A stretch of 64,000 bases of DNA from Styela clava (GCF_964204865.1 NC_135251.1:7750001-7814000), one strand, 5' to 3'; positions 38,055 to 49,863 are shown, counted from the stretch's first letter. The notes: generated by a model not told the origin, from the letters alone. Program-made: numbers and translations.

Positions 38055-41003
38055 TTAGCATTCATTAGATTTGAAATTGAAAACAGGTTTACTTGAACCG
38101 TGTTGTTTGAAGACATCATGCTGCAAGATCTCCGAAGTTGTTGGTCGTTCAGAGGGATTTTGCTTCAGCATCGTGGTTAGCAAAGACTTTCCATGATCGC
38201 GATCTGGTATTTGCAGTTGATCGATGTTCAAATTTTCATTTCGTTTTATGTAGTGATTCCAAGAATGGGGATCATATCCGAAAACGTGTTTACCGTGCGA
38301 CCAAACATATCCGAATATCAGCGCAAGAGAATATACATCAGATCCTTTGCCAATGTCCTTGGTGCCTTTGAGCAACTCGGGTGAACGCCAGCCATCAGTA
38401 CCAGGCTGAACCATACTTTGAACTGCGAATTCACGTCCACTGGTCATTATTTTCGAAAGTCCAAAATCGCAAAGTTTTACCACATTCCCAATAAGCAACA
38501 CGTTATGGGGTTTAAGATCCCGATTCAGAACATCATTATTGTGAAGGAAATCTAACCCCAGAGCAATTTGAAACGTGAAAGATATGTATTTATCGGCGTC
38601 AAAGGGAATCTTCTCCTTGATTTCCGACTCAATATAATCGTAGAGATTCAATGGATCGCACTTCTCCATTGCGATGTATATACACGACTGACCGTGATAC
38701 TTGAATGTATCGGTGAACAAGCGCTCGACAATATTTACATGATGAGGAACAGCAAAATGAATTTGCGCTTCACGTCGTTCGCGCTCGCCATCGCGTAAGA
38801 TTTTAACCGCAATTTCGCGATCACCAACAACTTTACTACGCAAGGTGGCGCGAAAGATTCGCGAATCAACGCTAATGGGGTTTTCTTCAGAAACTGCGAT
38901 GAACGGAATCAAGTTGAATTGACCTAAAAAGAAGAAATGACAGAAAATTGAAAATAAATGTATTGCAAAAGGCAGATACTTTACAGCAATGGTTCCCAAC
39001 CGCTTCTCCGCGGTCCCGCAACGGCAGTTCTCTGCCAGTCTGTTAGAATTTCGTTGTTTTAGCTGCCAGAGTAAACACAAAAAGACGAAGTTACGTTCCT
39101 TTTTTAGGTGATTTAACTTCCGTGTTAAACTAATTTTAGGTCCTGTCAATAAAATGTTTGGGAAATTATCTCCAGTGTCTTGGTTATAAAGATTTATTAC
39201 ACGTGCGTGATTTAATCCAATTTGCTAATGTATGAAGCGTATTGTATTCCATTCCCAATGATGCCAATTGACAAGTACCATTTAAAAAGTAAGAGAATAT
39301 AAATTCTTAAATTCACCGTACTACTGAAATAATATTGTCAAATTATTTAACTTCCCGAGCCAAACTTTTTTTTGTTAGGATAGCAAGTAAATCCGAATTT
39401 TCATTTTAAATACTAACAAAAACTAAACTACTAGGTTCAATTTTTTTTTCAAATTTACTGAATTACATAAAAATGGTAGGCCTATATAAATGCTCATTGG
39501 TTTATGTATAGCAAAACAGTGAAGAGGTCATGACTTTTGTTATTCTAATCTGTTGAATGATACATAGTACTGACACAACATTTGCACCTATAAACTGCAC
39601 CAGGACCATTTGAACTTGCATGTTTTAGAACCCATGGGTCCACTCATGGACTTTTGTTTCCACGTTATAAAATGGGAAAAACTCATGTAATCCATGTTAA
39701 AAAAAGGTGAACCATAACATTTTTCAGAGAAGCACTTAGAGATCCACATAGCCCAATAGGAATGAATTTGTCTCTTCCTGTACTTCGCAAGGCGTAAATT
39801 GGGTCTAGAAACGCCCACCTCTTAGAACTTCGAATGAATGTTAATTCAGTTTCCAAACAACGCAATTTCTGCGACAACGCTCTTTATGCCTTTGTTTATG
39901 TTTTAATTACGTTGCTATTTTATTGGCTCATGATTTTACAACTTGCATTTTAGAATATCATTTTGTTCAAATATACAGAGTTGCTCACGTCCATGGGTGC
40001 ACATGTTTGTGGATGTAAATGTCTATGGATGCAATTGTTCACGGATGCTAAAATCTCAAGTGCAGTTTACGGGTGTAAATGAACGTGTATGCAAATATCC
40101 TTGAGTGCAACTGCCTGGGAGTGCAAATGTTCATAGTTCTAAATGTACTTGGGTACAAATGTATATGAATGCAAATATTCTTGAGTGCAAATACCCGTGA
40201 GTGCGAATGTTCATGGTTCTAAATGTACGTGGGTGCTAAAGCACGTTAGTTCAAATGTCCTTGGTGCAAGTGTAAATGTTGCGCCAGCACTATTCATTGT
40301 TGAACAGAAGCATTATGTACATTTGCACTGACACTATGTATTATTGAACTGCTAAAATATGCTGAAGATAAAAAGTGCTAAAATATCGATTAGGCTTACA
40401 ATTGAATCTCACCTTCGACCCCATACGTATTTGTAGACGCTGTGAAAATAAGTAAATGACCAAATAAATACATTTCATTTCAACTTCAGTTGGTAAAGAT
40501 TCCATAATGACAGTATAGGCTGGGGTTACTATATTTCAAAATGCAAAATTTCAGGAAAATTTTCATATATATTCAACACACCAAATTTTGGGTCACTCCA
40601 AGGCGACAGTATGAGTAGTAATTTATAATTAATGCTAGTTATACAAATATCTGAGTTATCACAACGCGAAATAAATTTTACCCTTCTAAGATTACAACGT
40701 ATATATATGCCGTTGGATTATCGTCGGAATCGAAGTAAATTATAACGATACACAATGTTAAATCCATAAAATATAATAATAAATGGGTATCACAATACCC
40801 ACTTTTGATTATTTTTTAAAATTACCTTGTTCATATTTGTTGATAACGGTCTTGTTGACAATCTTATCGCCCAAAACTGAGCCGCGGAAATCCCCGCCTT
40901 TAACATCAACACCTCTAGATGGATCTTGGAAAAAATGATGAAAAGTTTTATTAGTAGAAGTAGTGACTCGATTCTTCACAGGATAATCTATAGTTCCTGA
41001 CAT
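38055..41003 (-). CDS. IRE1-like Ser/Thr kinase, copy 2
   Basis: Exons 41003-40826, optional 40439-40413, and 38923-38055. It is the twin of 4450-7398. In the terminal exon I see three base differences from copy 1, two changing residues (FTVQ to FAVQ, GTRD to GTKD). All landmarks are kept: AVK Lys, NRDLKPHN, DFG, GTDGWRSPE and the same TAA right after the kinase fold. In this copy the open frame continues upstream through the acceptor into intron sequence, so a 364-codon frame is visible, but the acceptor TTCTTTTTAG at 38924 and its phase match to exon 1 favour the spliced form. It sits in an intron of the longer pseudokinase model on the same strand, so the two outcomes would compete by splicing. 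Confidence 0.8.
39991..40280. repeat. Degenerate minisatellite, copy 2
   Basis: Twin of 6386-6675 with hardly any change in length or sequence, so no unit gain or loss since the copies separated or were last homogenised. Confidence 0.6.
40413..40439 (-). CDS. 27-nt micro-exon, copy 2
   Basis: Twin of 6834-6808 with the same acceptor (TTTTCACAG), donor (GAAG|GTGAGA) and phase 1 at both ends. Confidence 0.5.
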
Positions 41004-41950
41004 TTATAGTTCTGCTTGGAAAAAATGCAATTTCCACTGAGCGTCAGAACTCTGAGCTGGAGTTGGGTACTGCGCAGCCACCAGAGGGGTTACCGTGTCA
41101 AAATATCCCCCTTTTCAGAATTTTTGGAACACCGTTGGTAAACTATATTCTCACAAATTCCCCACAAGTATCCAACTGCACCTTACGTCTAGAAAGATGA
41201 CAACTGGGCGTTCAGTTTAAAAAACCAAGCTGAAAACTATACCGTAATTACTAAAGTTAAAGAGTCGATTGTATTCACAGCCTTCTCATTCACTTTTAAA
41301 TTTCCATCGGTGCTGCACTCAATTTTTTTGGATTATGATGATATATTGATATATGAATACACCGACATATTTTACTATTCCGAAAAATGTTTTCGATTCT
41401 GGAATTCAGTATACATTCAAAAATTCCACATAAATATTATTCGCTTTAGGAAGTAAGCTTCAATTTTGTTATGACGGCAGAGCAGATATATATAAATAAA
41501 ATATATGGTATGTGTGATGTAATCAAGATTTGAAGTGTACTTGATGCTGAATAATAGTAGAGAATTAGAAAACAGCGCAATATTTATATTATATTGAATG
41601 CAGCTTTTATTTAGGCAAGCACAAAAACGTCAAATTGAATCGTTGCCAAGTGTTTAAAATCGTACAGTAAAAACTACGTGCACTTGGAAAAAATACAGTG
41701 TAGAACAGATAACGATATTGAATAAGAACTTAAACTTTTAATAGGAAATGAACTCGGCCAGAGCATCTTTACGTTAGCATAACTGCGTTTCAAGGGATAC
41801 AAGTATAATTATAATCATATTTATGAGTTATAATCTCATTGGACCAGCGATAAGACTCCAAATTTTAAATTTTTCGCTTTTTATATGGAACGCACAAACA
41901 ACAGGGTTCCTCATTTCAGAAAACCGCGCATCGTAATAAAAGTTGGGAGT
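41004..41950. other. Noncoding stretch upstream of the kinase first exon, copy 2
   Basis: Same content as 7441-8345. No promoter motif such as a TATA box could be assigned with confidence. Confidence 0.3.
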
Positions 41951-42195
41951 ACACTCGCCACCGCACCTCTGAATAACCCTCGTGGGTTCGCAGGTTTACG
42001 CAACCGCTGGTCAATTGCGGCTTCCTCCACCGTCAAGTTCATGCTTCCGAAAACAAATAACTGGCTAACTAATCCTATACCCGATATGGACTGGTAACCT
42101 GACAAGAGGACGTTGTTCGCTATGTGGTTAAGTCGTCCTATCGGCTTTTCTCTCCCCCGTGATAAATATGTAAATCCTACCCTAATCTTATCCTA
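41951..42195 (+). repeat. tRNA-derived SINE, internally deleted (copy 2)
   Basis: Twin of 8346-8590 with the same head deletion; differs at a few bases. Confidence 0.85.
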
Positions 42196-42464
42196 GTTGA
42201 AGAAACGCACATGGTAGTCCCATATGAACGCCTTCCAATGAGGCATTAATACATGTGCTTCGAATCAACGCAGCATGTTTGATGTTAATTGATAAAGTAA
42301 GACTCCGAACCGAGTGAATAGCGGTGGAACAGAGGAAGCGTAGAGATGTGGTCAAACATCAGGCTGGGTTGAAACCCCACAGGGTAGATCGAGCTGTAGG
42401 AAATCAACCTACCCTATCTTTACGCAAGCAGTTCAGGGAAATAGGTAAGCGGTGAGCGATAACA

Positions 42465-42536
42465 TATAAAGAACATCAGTTTCATTATTATTTTGGTTTT
42501 TATAAAGAACATCAGTTTCATTATTATTTTGGTTTT
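42465..42536. repeat. Two tandem 36-bp units, copy 2
   Basis: Twin of 8860-8931. Confidence 0.8.
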
Positions 42537-42836
42537 ATATATAGAAAACCAAAATTTGGAAGTCCTTAGGGCCTCTGAAAGGCATGATTCGGCCCTGCTA
42601 GGCACACATTCACAAATTTTCAGAATTTCATTTTGAAATTTTTGCACATACGACCGTAAACTTAGAATATTCATGCAAAATTCGCTAAGACGATAACGCC
42701 CGTTTCGATACATTTGCAAATGACAATCTTTTCAGTAGCGATTCTGTCAGTGGTGGATTGATGAACGCACAATAAACATTGAATGCAAGAATAATTATGT
42801 TTATCAATAAATACAAAATATTAACTTTGAAATTAC

Positions 42837-42858
42837 CTTCGCGTGATGATTCAGCCAT
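42837..42858 (-). CDS. Candidate alternative first exon MAESSRE, copy 2
   Basis: Twin of 9253-9232: ATG preceded by in-frame TAA, phase-1 donor GAAG|GTAATT. Confidence 0.35.
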
Positions 42859-43482
42859 TTATTCCATAAAAAGTTCAGATGAGGAGTAATTAATTCCCTT
42901 CAAATTTGAAAACCTTTTGTTCTATATGCAAGTATGAGATATTTCTATTCTCCAATAAGGGTCTTCAATATTTCCAAGTATACAAAAATATTTCCTAACT
43001 GATAATTCGAAAAATACTTTTATAACAAAATTTGCCATTATTGTTTGCAATTTTAGACTGTAAATTGCATCTGGCATCTGAGAACTCTGAAAATAATTCT
43101 AGTAAGCGTCATAATAATATGGTTTTTGTAAATTGGAGTGGTGATTTCAGACATTTAATGCCTAAACAAAATGGGCTATTTTAGTGAAAGTAAACTGTTT
43201 TCAAAATTCCCAGTTACTAAATTCAAAATATAACAAGTTTGTTTATTTGCCTGCAACTTGAACGGTTCACCATGTTGTAATTATTATCCCGTGCGAATAT
43301 AAAAAAAATTGAAACTGATATGAAAAATTGATCAATAAGATACGAGTTAATTAAACGGTCGATAATCGATTGGCTAGGTATACATTTTACAAATTAAAAA
43401 TACCTGATTTATTCTGAATTTATGCAACAAACTTAGCAATATTTGCGTGCGGTAACTATAAAATGAAGCTAACGATCTTGTA

Positions 43483-43568
43483 TTAATGATTTGTATCCAA
43501 AATAAAAGTTGAAGCGTCAGTATCCATAGCTGCCAAATTTACTAATTTTTCAAGACTCAGTTCTCGGT
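43483..43568 (-). CDS. Candidate terminal exon of an unknown gene, copy 2
   Basis: Twin of 9964-9879: acceptor TTCATTGCAG, a 27-residue frame with LEKLVNLAAMD, stop TAA. Confidence 0.3.
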
Positions 43569-44967
43569 CTGCAATGAATAAATGTAGATAATGAAATCTG
43601 TTTTGTTATGTTGCCTCATTACATACTCGGAATATAACGGTTTTTGAAGAAAGCCTTTTACACCTCGAACTCGCAGGCAGGTTTAAAACTGCATATAGGT
43701 CGCTCAAAACAGAAAAGTCCGGATTTTAACGAAAAGGTGTACCCTTTGTGTGTCATATTTTATATTCAAATGCATTGGACCAAAGTAGCAAACGTCTAGA
43801 AGTTGTGTCAATCCAAGCGTTACGTTTCTTAGTCGTTTATACAGTCAAAACGCCAGCTGGCATATGAATCGCGACAAAATGGCCTAATTTAATGGAATTT
43901 CAGAGTTACGTACGATCCTATTCTGGATCGAAATTTTACTCGAAGATTTTCTCATAGATGTGATAAAGAATATACGAGCGATTCTAATTTGAAGTTTTAA
44001 CAAGAGTTGTTGACTGAAACACTCCTGAAATATTTAAAGCGTTAATGTAAGAGTTTAGGTTAAATAATGTATACTGAATTCTAAAGATGCATAAAATGTT
44101 TGCTAATTCTTCAGTTTATCTTATTAGCAACTTTATTTTAATTTAAGTTCGAGTACATTTGCAATTGTGGGTCTTAAACATGCTGCTTCCATAGTAAATT
44201 CATGTATCAGGGACATGGGGAAAACGTGAGCCAAGTGTGGAACAAGTAAAAGCTGGGTCTATTAAGCCTCATTATATCCGCTTTGAAATCAAGTTTAGGT
44301 AGTTTTACGGAAAGCATGAATGAATTTGTTTAGGTTCGTTTTTATAATAGAGAAAAATTGATCGTTATGCCAAGCTTTAGTAAAATATTTTCCAAATAAC
44401 CAAAATATCCATTGCGCAATGCTGAAATCAGCAGTATGACAAAATAAAAACGATTGTTATGTCCTGACAAGGCAAGGAGACTACTGTTTGAAGTAACGAA
44501 GTATATTACACAATATATACAAAGGAAACGGCGAACTGTATAAGATCAAACAAGAGAGCAATGCTCAAATATATGGACACGCAGAACAATTCCCCAAAAA
44601 TCATATGCGATGACTTACCAGTACCTGTATAAACAAAGCAAGCAGCTACGAGTTAGTTCAGTGTCACCGCGCTGTGTTACGGTACCAGAACTTCTCTATC
44701 TGGGCTTCTAATTGCATTTCATGATTTCTGACCGTCATATATTTCAAGAACACGGTTATTTCAAACAAAACTCGTCAAATTATAAAAAAGCACCACATCA
44801 CAGCAATCAAACAGACAAAAACACGATGGTCGCAAATTGGTTGACAAAGATAATATCGACGTATTGGAAATGCGCACCCCCTTATTCCCCCTCCTACCTG
44901 TAATGCCGGACGCTTCTTCTTTGCAAAACCAACTTATTCGATTTATCACGGTAATATAATAGCAGAT

Positions 44968-45051
44968 ACCACAGTCTACGAATATAATCACACCAAGCGA
45001 AGCATTTCGACCACAGTCTATAAATATATTCGCACCAAGCGAAGCAGTGAA
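44968..45051. repeat. 42-bp tandem doublet with a third unit beyond the hAT element
   Basis: ACCACAGTCTANNAATATA followed by CACCAAGCGAAGCA occurs at 44968, 45010 and, after the hAT element, at 46321. The hAT element therefore inserted within or beside a small array of this unit. Confidence 0.8.
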
Positions 45052-45086
45052 GTACGGTTTACCGTACCTCTGTCTAGAGTCTAGAC

Positions 45087-46315
45087 CAGCGGTTCCCAAC
45101 CTTTCTACCCTGGCGGACCGGTAAAATTAGATTAAATGTACTCGCGGACCGGAAAAAATTGAAATGGCCGTAACGCTGGAAAGAATAACATATATTTGCG
45201 TAAAATAATGCAATGTCGGGCACTCAATATGCTTCTAGACAAAAAAACACACTTTAAAACCTTTCACACGGAGAATAACTATCAAATAATGTGCCGACAA
45301 AATATTAAAAATGGGTGAAACATAAAATAATACCATATATTTGCGTAATGAAATGCAGTGCTGGGCACCCATTATGCGTAAGAAAGGCACGCAAAAAATT
45401 CTCACAATAAAAACATGCACAATTAACTCCTGTGAGAATTTTGCTGCTGTTTCGTTTCAGATATAAGATTGCAAACGAGGCCTCACAAGAAGTTTTTGCA
45501 ATACGTATAGCTCTGCAGCCGCGTGCAGCCGATTTCTTTGCTTCGTTTTAATTGAATCTAGTGATGAAATTGTTTTTTCGCATAACGCAGTAACTGGCTG
45601 AAAATCCGGACAACAGTTTGATTGCTCGATTACTTGGCGATGGGTATTCGTTATCAAGAGATATCTAAAATGTGTGATAAGTAATTCTTTTTTAATCCTT
45701 TATTTTTTCATTGGGTTCATCATAATCCTTCTGCAGTTAATCGACGCGTCAAACGAAATGAATTTGCATTACAATGACAAAGTCGTCGATAACTTGGCGA
45801 CAAGCTCAAAATCCTACTGTGTCTGGAAAAGATCTCTGCGGCCCATCCTTTTTTTGCGTGTTTCGTGACCACCTGTGGGGTCGCAACAAGTTCATATCTT
45901 ACTGGATTATTACACTGTTCTTGACTGTTTTCTAGTTTGAACAAGGATATATCCATTACGTTTTATATGGATGGTCATATTAATTAAGAAAAGCACGCAG
46001 AACAGAAAAAGCACGCGGGCCGATTTTTAGGCTTCCTAATTTTGCGAGATTTGATGGAGCGCATTCGCGATGAATCGGAGCTGGAAAAGCGAAGAATGTG
46101 AGTGATCGGCGCCAACATGTCGCGTAAGACGGCGCCAACATGTCGCGAAAGACGTCGCAATATGACGGCAGAAGAGAATTGCGTAATGAGCCAACGCAAC
46201 TTTGTCTACGGTAAAGCGGTTGAGACGGCATAAAAAAACAAAACAACGAAATTTCTCGCGGACCGGCAAAAAAGCTTCGCGGACCGGCATCGGTCCGCGG
46301 ACCGGCGGTTGGGAA
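45087..46315 (-). mobile_element. hAT element relic with Charlie/ZBED5-like transposase piece
   Basis: The left end is CAGCGGTTCCCAACC. The right end is GGTTGGGAA, followed at once by TCTAGAC, which repeats the left flank GTCTAGAC (45079-45086), so the last six or so bases of the right end are lost. CGCGGACCGG words are repeated near both ends. Length 1229 bp. Inside on the minus strand is a transposase tail fragment (45657-45457). GGCGCCAACATGTCGCG is repeated at 46108 and 46132. Confidence 0.85.
45457..45657 (-). pseudogene. hAT transposase C-terminal fragment
   Basis: The frame contains IKTKQRNRLHAAAELYVLQ, then RPRLQ, matching the C-terminal dimerisation end (IKTKQRNRL) of the Charlie/ZBED5-like branch of hAT transposases. 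Upstream frames are broken. It is not related in sequence to the hAT gene at 1-1957. Confidence 0.6.
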
Positions 46316-46366
46316 TCTAGACCACAGTCTACAAATATATTCACACCAAGCGAAGCAGTACAGTAC

Positions 46367-46702
46367 GGTGTGGCTCAACGGGTTAAGCGTTAGGGATACG
46401 CTCGCCACCGCACCTCTAATTACTCTGCGTGGGTTCGCAGGTTCAAATCCCATGCAGGGATGGTTATGTGCGAGAGGATTGCTGGACTCCTCGCCGTTGT
46501 TAAGTGGTTCACGTAACCGCTGGTCGGTTACGGCTTCCTCCACCACCAAGTCCATGCTTCCGAAAACAAACAATACAGTATAACTAACTAATCCCATACC
46601 CGGCTTGGAAAGGTAGCCGAACGAGAGGCCGTGGTTCGCCATATGGATAAGCCGTCTTATCGGCTTTCCTCTCCCCCGGGATAAATATGTAAATCCTATC
46701 AT
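46367..46702 (+). repeat. Full-length tRNA-derived SINE, best preserved copy
   Basis: Box A TGGCTCAACGGGTTAAGCG is close to the tRNA consensus. Box B GGTTCAAATCC is at 46440-46450. The body has GTGCGAGAGGATTGCTGGAC, GGTTCACGTAACCGCTGG, GGCTTCCTCCACCACCAAG, CTAACTAATCCCATACCCGG and AAGCCGTCTTATCGGCTTTC. The tail is GGGATAAATATGTAAATCC. Absent from copy 1, it is a later insertion than the other SINEs here. Confidence 0.92.
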
Positions 46703-47217
46703 ACGGTCTACCGTACCTTTAGCATCACCGCTATTCACCGGTAACCTCGAAAAACTTGCGATTTGTGAGTAACGACTTTCAGAATCCGCCGTCACGCCAA
46801 CGTTCGATGTCACGTGATCAAAAAGAGGAGTGCCTGCATATGCGTCCGCAGAACGTTCAGTGACGTCATAGCAAACAAGAACAAATCTCACAGAGTTAAC
46901 AGGAATATTTGGAATAAATAAAAGTAATAGCCTTCTGGACAAAAAAAAATTCATTTTTAACCACTACAAATTTCAAAGCAATTGGTCCAGTGATCAAAGA
47001 GAAAAGCGGTTTTTTAATATTTTCACTAGGTGTCCAAAAGTGTCAAAGAACAACAACAAGCCCAACATAATATTGAAACGATCGTTATGTCCATTTCGTG
47101 TCCAATAACAAGCAGCCAGCAAGCTTAACAGAAAACCTAGAATGAGTAATAGACAGGGAAATCCCCTGACGTCACAATATGCTATATACAAGACTATGCG
47201 CATGAATAAGTACCAAC
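46703..47217. other. Unassigned part of the composite insertion
   Basis: No gene or repeat family recognised. Confidence 0.4.
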
Positions 47218-47997
47218 GATGAGAAAAAAAATGTACGAGTTCAACAGAGTATAGCTAGCTAGTTATAAGTGTATTATATTAATTTAAAATTTTATTTTGA
47301 CGGTAAAACAAGTTTTTCAATTTAATATTGTTCGCTACACTATATATCTTTATTGTTCTCGTTGAATCATTTGGAAATAAATATTTAACACAGTCGCAAA
47401 ATTAATTGATCATAATGGTTATTTGCAATTCAAGTGACCATTCAGAGGAAAACTTCCAGAAGTTCCCAGTTGTTCCGAATCAAAGTAGCTGCATGTGTAT
47501 TCAATCATATTTTAGTTATGTTCAATACAATTCTGTTAATTTTCGCGGCACACTTTGCACCCACAGTTTGGGTTCAAGTCCCAAGCCTCCATCTTAACCT
47601 GCGTGCAATGAATCTCCTTCTCCGTGACGTGTAATAAATTGAGTTGACAAAGTCAAACCAGATGTTTTCCGGTTCTTCCGAATAAAACTAGCTACTTGTA
47701 TATGTCCTTATTCTGAGCGAAAGCGGAATTCTTGAAACTTGAAAAGCGAATTGTGAAAGCCATAGCGACGAAAAGTATCTTTAGTTCAGTAATAGTGAAG
47801 GTGACTCAGCTAAACAAAACCTTTTTCTAATGTATATGTGAAACAAAATAATTCGATAAATAATAGTATTACTCTCTATCTATTTGTTGTTAATTTACTG
47901 TTTTAACACACTATCCTTATTACAATGTTCATCAACATCATCAGTATACAATCGTTTATACTTGTCACTTTTGTCAGTTTATTTAGATTTTAGACAG
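47218..47997. other. Duplicated noncoding DNA
   Basis: Counterpart of 10849-11646, with many small differences. GGGTTCAAGTCCC at about 47570 matches a tRNA box B, but no box A is evident. Confidence 0.4.
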
Positions 47998-48108
47998 ACC
48001 AGGATTGGACGTGTGGATGATTTTCCTTATTATGTTGTTGTTGCTCTTGTCATTATCTTTCTCGTTGGTATTTTTCTTCTCGTCCTTATCTACTCAATTA
48101 CTGTATAA
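47998..48108 (+). CDS. Candidate last exon of a one-pass membrane protein, copy 2
   Basis: After the acceptor TTTTAGACAG the frame reads TRIGRVDDFPYY, then a continuous hydrophobic stretch VVVALVIIFLVGIFLLVLI, and ends YSITV with TAA. An ATTAAA lies about 115 bases downstream (AATAAA in copy 1). One transmembrane helix near the C-terminus with a short tail is predicted. Upstream exons are not identified. Copy 1 has a one-base frameshift before the helix. Confidence 0.4.
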   Translation, partial: TRIGRVDDFPYYVVVALVIIFLVGIFLLVLIYSITV

Positions 48109-49773
48109 ATTGCTTTGAAATTTTCAGTGGTTGAAGATTGTATTTTTGACTAGTAGGTTGTCGCTTTTATTTACAGTACTTCATAAATTCATGGAATTCG
48201 TATTTTTGTATTCGATGATGTCATTAAAATTAAAAACACGGCACTGAGGTAAAAGTAAGTCCCGAGTTTTATTGTTATAAGGAAAGCTTTAGAAACAAGA
48301 CTATTGCTGAAATATAAACAGGGGAAATATGAAAGATTCCTGTTCTGATACCGTAAGCGCCAAGCATATTAAATGTCTGGTTTGAAATTCCATTCACCAG
48401 AACCATCGAATTGCCCAACTTAGGACAAAAAATTTGAATTGCCATAGCATTGCCTGACTTCGGACGAAATATTTGAACTTAAACTTCCGACAAACAATTT
48501 TAATTTGCTAAAACTGGCGATCAAAATCTCTCCTGTGATAGGATCGTGAGTATTGGCTTTCGTGTCCATATATCGGAGCATTGCTTTCTTGTTGTCACCT
48601 CCGTCCATAGACGAATCTTCGATAGTAGACCTCAATGTTGGCCGATTAAAATAAAATTTCGCAAGTATCATCTTAAACCTCAATAAATGTTCGTAGGCAT
48701 AAGAACTATTTTAAAAACTCATTCGAATTATTCATAATTAGGCCTCAATAACAGTGAATGGATGTTTCGTCGAACATTGACCCCGAATAAATTCTTTACA
48801 TACTTCATTATTGCGATAATTTTATTTTTATTTTGAGAGCGTCTCCGAGAGTTGACGCTTACAATCTGGTAAGGGTTACCATATTTTTGTTACCCCAAAG
48901 AGGGACGCCTCCAAACACCATAGCTGTGATTTTTTGAATTTCAAATGTACCGATTTGACATTAGAGTTGATGCGCTGTCTGTCTGAATATCGGTTACAGT
49001 TCGAAAAATAGAGAGGAATTTACGTTAACGTTAAGCACCCTTCTGGCGTACGGAGCTTACACGTAACAAATTGTAGTGATAAAAACAACGGAACAAACAA
49101 AACCACGCATCCACATTCAGTAATTGGTAATGTTCGTGTATCGTGCTGACTGGCTGGCTCAACGCCAAAGCGGGATTTTTGGCTGACCGGTCGGGACGCC
49201 GGGACAAGATGTTCAAAAGTGGGACTGTCCCGCCTAAATCGGGACGTATGGTAAGCCTAAATCTGGTATACATGTTCGAAAATTTTTTTTTATTAAAACT
49301 ATTTGACCACGTGCAGCTTACAGTTTGGGCTAGTATGCAGCAGCGTTTGCGAGATTAATTTTTGATTATCATAACCAAACTAAAGCTCATTGGAAGTCAT
49401 TATGAATATTAAGTTATTTGATTCAGAACTAGATTTTGAAAACACAATTAAAACTGACAAGTGACACGCAAACACCGAAAACGGAGCAAATGTCATTGTC
49501 ATTGTTTATCTCATGGTTGCTCATTGTTACGGATATAAACAAGGAAATCGATTCACATGAAGACATGTATACTGAAACGTATTCAATTTCAGATACCATA
49601 GGACATTCGTTACATTAATATTACTTTTTATATATATGGCACCAAAGTCTCAAGTGCGTAAGAGTTCCAGAAAGGTGTTATACGACCGACATATGATTGA
49701 TTCGTGTAAGTGAAATTCCTATCTTGTCGTAGCCTTGCCAGTTTTGACAAACGCAGCACAAGAAACTTTTTAG
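48109..49773. other. Duplicated DNA with one possible minus-strand exon
   Basis: 48683-48420 on the minus strand is an 87-codon open frame with DSSMDGGDNKKAMLRYMDTK and THDPITGEIL. The wording is protein-like, but I know no family. Copy 1 has a 35-nt insertion and a stop in the same text. I treat it as a possible exon or repeat-derived frame. Nothing else was recognised. Confidence 0.3.
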
Positions 49774-49863
49774 GCGCGTGGGTTGGAATCGAATCCCATG
49801 CGTGGATAATTTTGTGCGATTGCTCGATTTTTCGCCGTCGTTGGTTGGTTCACGTTACCGCTG
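49774..49863 (+). repeat. tRNA-derived SINE cut by the BEL/Pao element
   Basis: Partner of the copy-1 SINE at 13502. ATCGAATCCCATGCG and GGTTCACGTTACCGCTG are present. The text then switches at 49864 to LTR sequence. The SINE remainder and following DNA (13580-13984 in copy 1) do not resume on the other side of the retrotransposon. Confidence 0.85.

Larger units (their letters stand above)
44450..47217. mobile_element. Composite insertion block, only in copy 2
   Basis: Copy 1 runs straight across this point (about 10848). The block contains 500 bases of unknown sequence, a 42-bp repeat doublet, a hAT element (45087-46315), a third unit of the same repeat, a full SINE (46367-46702), and 500 more bases. 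GATTGTTATGTCC at 44452 and CGATCGTTATGTCC at 47081 are similar words in the same orientation near the two ends, but I could not define terminal repeats or a target duplication. Confidence 0.7.

Noticed and set aside
39000-39149. N-terminal extension of the copy-2 kinase frame upstream of 38923
   Set aside because: It reads through a good splice acceptor into intron DNA. Copy 1 has a stop there and the phase-matched exon at 41003 explains the start better.
45980-46954. 324-codon minus-strand open frame
   Set aside because: It spans the end of a hAT element and a whole SINE read antisense. There is no protein family signal.
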